Shown piece by piece: positions 59,785-64,000 of a DNA stretch of 64,000 nucleotides. Below the pieces are notes generated by a model. The model was not told where the DNA came from, did not search any database, and was given only the letters and a program-made list of their open reading frames with translations. The position numbers and the translations under genes were made by a program. How positions within the stretch are numbered: the stretch's first letter is position 1; every line of letters begins with the position of its first letter. Origin of the DNA: Galerina marginata (lineage: Eukaryota > Basidiomycota > Agaricomycetes > Agaricales > Galerinaceae); NCBI GenBank assembly GCA_023014335.1, contig JAECYW010000010.1, positions 186,001 through 250,000 of the forward strand, given 5' to 3'.

Positions 59785-62700
59785 ATGCTGTCGCGCTGGC
59801 GGAGACGGAATAGCTTTCCACGACAACCTGACAGTCCCTCTGTTTCGCCTTTTCTAGAACGGAAGATACACCCAGACCTCAATTCACTTGCCGAGGAACT
59901 GGCATCATCTCAAGGGCACGGTCGTGATTCAGACGATAGAGCATCCGAAATAGACGTCCCAGAATCGCTGGAACTCGGTTCATCGGGTTTTGTAGGGCTG
60001 AGACCCAGTGTACGAAGCCGTGACTCACAAAAGGAAGCATATAGCGAGGATAAGGACAATATGGGGCTCAGAACGAGCCAAAATACGGCAGAACGCAATC
60101 ATATAGAAGCATATACGAACCCCTTGTACCAGCAACAAAAGGAGACGCCTCAGGAAGGCACCGTTCACAGTAGTCCCTCTTATTTCACTAGCCCAGAAAT
60201 TCCAGATCAATCCGTGGATTACAGTACGAAGACAAGTTCTATCATGAGATGGTCGACATTTGGAAGTCATCCTCGTCGGCAATCCTCTGAGGCGGGTATT
60301 CGAGTGCGCAGCGCCTCAAACTCGACAACTCAATCCAGCCAGAGTCAATCTCAAAGTCTTGTCACTTGTCCTTCTGGATTTCCTCCGGATTCAGACCAGC
60401 CTCCAACTCCGGTATCCCAAATACGCCCCTTCTACACATCCACCCCCCACTCTCGTTCGATCTCATCCAAAAATTCGGGCAGAGACACCCCCTCTGCACA
60501 TACATTCGGTATGCCTACCCCACCACGACCGGAGTCCAAGCACGAGGATTCCTATTTTACTTTCAAAGAGCACCCGCCCCCGTTACCTCCACTCGATCAT
60601 CCTGCTTTCCGAAATGTGCCAAACATGGTCGGGTTATCGTCCAACATTCAGGATGTCCGGCAATTTTCTGACGTGGATGAGCACGGGAAATTTACGAGGC
60701 ATGCTCATTCCCTTCCATCATTGAAAATGACGCGCTCGAGGAGTAGCACGAGGACGAGAAGCACCACAGGCCTTGGAAAGAAGGAAACGCGACCAAGATC
60801 GAAGTCAAGCACTGGAACGGGAAATTCCAACGCGCAAAAAGTCCACCTACTCTCGGAGGCGGCAGTAAACAAGATCCAGAGGGCTCATTCGCGGAACCAG
60901 AGCAAAAGCAGCATCGCTAGCAGTCGACGATCAAGCGCAGAGTACAGTGCCAAGGAAGCTTCGTCGATTGGCGACGGACACGAACGCGTGCACGACGGAT
61001 GTTGGGAGGTCCAGGTATCCAAGGAGATGGTCCGCCTGGCGTTGGGAGTTGAGGAAGTACAAAGAGAACGAGTTGAAACGATGATGCGACGTCAAAGTTC
61101 AACGCAAGAGCGTGCTTCCTCTTTGGGAAGGGCACGCGGCAAAAACGTGGGTTCTCATGTACTTTTGTCCGTCACCCAATCACCTCCTCACCCCCGATAT
61201 CTCCCTTTTCCCTTCCATCTCTCTTGTTTCTTTCACGTTTTTCTTCTAGCGGTGGAGTGGAGAGGCATCGCGACTGGGCTCTCCGTTTTTTCTGCAAGGT
61301 GTGTACGGCGTCCCAGCCGTCTGAGTGGCTTAAATCCTTTCATCCACACTTATCCAACCACAACTCACAGATACCCTCTCACATAATTTAACGGATAAGC
61401 AAGGATCCAACGATATCACTGCGAGATACGACTCTAATACCGAGCGCAAACACCAGAGCGCAACAGAAAACTTACGAGTGGACGTTATGGCACATGGCGA
61501 TTCCACAATCCCACCCACAGGCTCATCAGCCACGTACCCCACAAGGAGGACGAGGAAAAGCTCGGGAGGAGGATCCCCGTCACCCTCGGGCTCTCAATCG
61601 CGGCGAGGGGGAGCGAGGGCTATCAGCACACCCATGCGGACACGAACGCCCTCACCACCACCCGCAAAACTGGTGTTCGGCTCCATGCAAGGTCAATCCT
61701 CGCTGCTTGCGCCACCGGCGCTTTCTGTCACGTCCCCTACGCCAGAAGCATCTCCAGTATCTCCTTCTCGGCGGACGCACCATAAGTCTAGCCCGACTGT
61801 GCCTACGATGTCGGTCTTGAAGACACCCAGCACGCCGCCCATCATGGAGAAATCATATTCGAGTGGGTCTGCGTCTGGGAAGCGCAAGGCGGACGAAGCG
61901 GGCGTTGGGGGTGACAAAACTCCTCCCAAGAGCCTAGAGAGCCTCGAGCGACATTCGCTCCTGAACCCCGGAGTACGTCGTCTTTTTTCAGTCATATCCA
62001 GCGAGATCTGAACAACTGATCATTTTTATATTATTTCTTGATGTGATATAGCACACCGAGCGTCGGCGACTTCTGGGTCCTCGGGACATGCGCCGTCGTC
62101 ATTTAACCGCAGCAAACGCGTGAGGTTGACCGGCTCGTCGGATGGGAAGTCTAGCTCGCGGTCTGGCACACTTCCCACACCCGATGACAGCCCGCCCAAC
62201 GCCAAGTCTACGGGGTCTTGGTCGAGTAGAGGCAGCCACGGCCCCGTGTCAGCGTCGTCACACACCTACGGCGGGCCGCCGTCTGCTCCATCCGCGAGCC
62301 ATACGTCGCATTACCAGCAGCAACCACCACAGCGCCCGCCATCCAGACGGAGTCTTTCCCAGGCCTCTATTCCAATATCCGCTCTTGTGTCTCCACACGC
62401 ACCGTCTATCCCGCGCTCGGGTACCTTTCACATGCGGGACCCGCGGAAACCATCGCCCGTTCAGAGCACACCGTGGACGTTGTCTTTCCCATCACATGTG
62501 CAGGAGGGTGAGTCGCGGTGGGCATGGCGGGGGTGGGTGGAAAGAGGTGGTAGCCCGCTCCATGCGTGGCTGTTTTTTATTGGGTTTATTATATTTCCAC
62601 TTTGGTGGGCCGCTGCGCTGTTTATCCCTATTCCGCAGACGAGGCATCTGGGGGGCACGGACGCGGAGAAGGCGGTTGTGTTGGATGACCCGCAGGTTGA

Positions 62701-62859
62701 GCATGGTATGTTGCTTTTTTTGGCTTCTTTGTAAGTTTGGGTTGCTGATTGAACATCTTGTTAGACGCGAAATCGTGGCGGACACGGTGTCGAGTCTTGG
62801 CTGGCGTGTCCCTAGTGACTTATATTCCATTTATTGTCCTCGTCGCTATTTACGCATGA
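59785..62859 (+). CDS. Large Ser-rich protein with C-terminal membrane helices
   Basis: Exon 1 (59785 to about 61146) encodes a Ser/Thr/Pro-rich region with basic patches (RSRSSTRTRSTTGLGKKETRPRSKSS) and a helical segment (CWEVQVSKEMVRLALGVEEVQRERVETMMRRQ). After an intron to about 61400 it continues ARYDSNTERKHQ, then PTRRTRKSSGGG and SALVSPHAPSIPRSGTFHMRDPRK. The C-terminus has a clear helix (PLHAWLFFIGFIIFPLWWAAALFI), DAEKAVVLDDPQVEH|DAKSWRTRCRVLAGVSLVTYIPFIVLVAIYA and the stop at 62857-62859, so two membrane helices. This is a conserved Agaricomycete architecture of unknown role: a disordered cytosolic domain tethered to a membrane. One join near 61976-62052 works only with a weak GTCGTC donor, so it is uncertain. 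Confidence 0.75.
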
Positions 62860-62951
62860 CGGACGCTGCCGCTTTTCTTCCTCTTCCTTCTGTAATTCTA
62901 TTCTCGACGATACCCTCTTTCTCCCCTGGCCTCCAGTACCAACTGCAAAAC

Positions 62952-62992
62952 CAACACCATCGTCATCATCATCATCATCATCATCATCACCG
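62952..62992. repeat. CAT microsatellite
   Basis: About nine or more consecutive CAT units, about 100 bp after the stop of the Ser-rich gene, probably in its 3' untranslated region. It creates a false poly-His run in one frame and poly-Asp in the other strand. Confidence 0.85.
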
Positions 62993-63682
62993 CTGTACCA
63001 TGTTCTAATCTGTTCAGAATTCTCCCACCCCTCGACACCAATGTTATTCTGTCTCGACATCGAATCAAAGTTCAACTCGCATTGCCAACTCTTCTATTAA
63101 TCTCTTCCTCCTTCCCTTCACCCACTCATACGCCCACCCACCCATATTTCGTCCACGCTCATCGTCCGCACTTTTTTTCTTGTTTATGGCCATAAACCAT
63201 CGCTCGTACTCAGCCATTCATCAAAATGGACTAGCCTGTCATTACCATCCCATTCCATAGCACCCCACCCCAGCCACTCTTTTCTCGCTTAAATACCAGC
63301 AAAAATTCTTACTTTAGTGGTACATAAAATGATTCTGGCTGATGGACCCTTCACTTCAGACCATAATGTTGTAGTGCCTTCTTTTCTCTTCTTACGGTAT
63401 ACAGTATTAGACATGTATCAGTAAAGTGGGGACAAAATAATATGTGATATGTAGAAGGACTAGTCCCGTCTTGCATATATAAGGCAAAGGAACTTTTGAG
63501 CTTGGGTAAGTATTGCTGAGTGAAAGTCGGAGAGAGGCCGCCTTGGGGTATGTCATGCTCCGGATGATTTGATAAATTGGTTTGAGCAGCTGTAAGGTAA
63601 AGAGTTCGGTGGTGGGTTGGTGGTGGGTCGAAAGAGTTTCTCAACGCCAGGTCAATAATCCTCAGCGCTCAGCGCTCAGCCG
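62993..63682. other. Convergent 3' region, no gene seen
   Basis: Pyrimidine-rich noncoding sequence between two convergent genes. A small triplicate CAGCGCT word sits at 63663-63680, just after the stop of the next gene. Confidence 0.4.
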
Positions 63683-64000
63683 TCAGTCTTCGTCCATTTC
63701 CAAGTCGCCCTCGACTCCCATTCCTGCTCCAACGTCGTCGAATACTTCTTCATCGTACATGGCGTCCGCATCTTCGTCCCATTGTTGGTTTCCTTCTATT
63801 ACGACCACACCATTTGAGGCGTCGTCCCTATGTCCATTAATACTATTGCTGCCGCCAGCCGCAAGCTTCGAGGCAGACACAGACATAGAAGACTCGACAT
63901 GCCCTAGAATTTCGTCGAGTTGGTTCCCAATCCTGTCCTCCAGCTCCTCGATAATCTATGTAACGCAGCAGGTCTATATAAACATTGAAATGAAGGCAGA
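63683..64000 (-). CDS. 3' end of a gene leaving the window, acidic C-terminus
   Basis: The minus-strand reading after an acceptor (CATAG near 63957) gives IIEELEDRIGNQLDEILGHVESS, a helical segment, then SASKLAAGGSNSINGH and a very acidic tail (EGNQQWDEDADAMYDEEVFDD ... EGDLEMDED) ending at a TGA read from 63685. The remaining exons lie beyond 64000. Acidic tails of this sort are common in nuclear and chromatin proteins, but no family can be named from this piece. Confidence 0.65.

Noticed and set aside
62142..63008. 288-codon plus-strand ORF with a poly-His run
   Set aside because: Out-of-frame shadow of the Ser-rich gene; the His run is only the CAT microsatellite in the 3' region.

Overview
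This is a gene-dense fungal nuclear segment. Nearly every confident gene is split by many short (about 50-65 bp) GT-AG introns. The family mix (class II haem peroxidase, paired FMN hydroxy-acid oxidases, F-box fragments, short Ser-rich proteins, a GH37 trehalase with a hydrophobic tail) points to an Agaricomycete basidiomycete, probably a wood- or litter-associated one. I saw no tRNA, rRNA, CRISPR array, intact transposon or bacterial-type operon.

Layout. 0.5-9 kb: an intronless membrane protein with a large N-glycosylation-rich ectodomain, a damaged-looking F-box gene, a HIT-family nucleotide hydrolase, a 2-oxoglutarate/Fe(II) oxygenase and a PRMT3-type arginine methyltransferase. 9-16.5 kb: two short Ser-rich proteins, a CCDC25 homologue, an RBM25-type splicing factor and an F-box-like relic. 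17-28 kb: a secreted GH37 trehalase, two tandem secreted type-B carboxylesterases/lipases and the Msp1/ATAD1 AAA ATPase. 29-32.5 kb: a small membrane protein and ALG11. 32.5-36.2 kb: gene-poor. 36-41.4 kb: two tandem lactate-2-monooxygenase-like FMN enzymes. 42-51 kb: a SUN-domain SLP1-type protein, a secreted GH20 hexosaminidase and an Ent3-type epsin. 51.2-56 kb: a long gene-poor stretch. 56-64 kb: a class II peroxidase, a doubtful membrane-protein gene, a Ser-rich protein with C-terminal membrane helices and the 3' end of a gene with an acidic tail.

Functionally the window mixes housekeeping genes (ALG11, MSP1, ENT3, RBM25, PRMT3, HIT, SLP1) with extracellular, nutrition-type genes (trehalase, two esterases, hexosaminidase, peroxidase). 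The paired FMN enzymes and the peroxidase could be linked through peroxide chemistry, but that is inference. The most interesting points are the peroxidase, which lacks one of the three canonical Mn(II) ligands as well as the surface Trp; the PRMT3 homologue, whose N-terminal zinc finger has lost most of its metal ligands; and the two tandem duplications, one of which shows an intron present in only one copy.

Exon joins were worked out by hand from ORFs and splice signals. Outer CDS limits are more reliable than individual exon borders.
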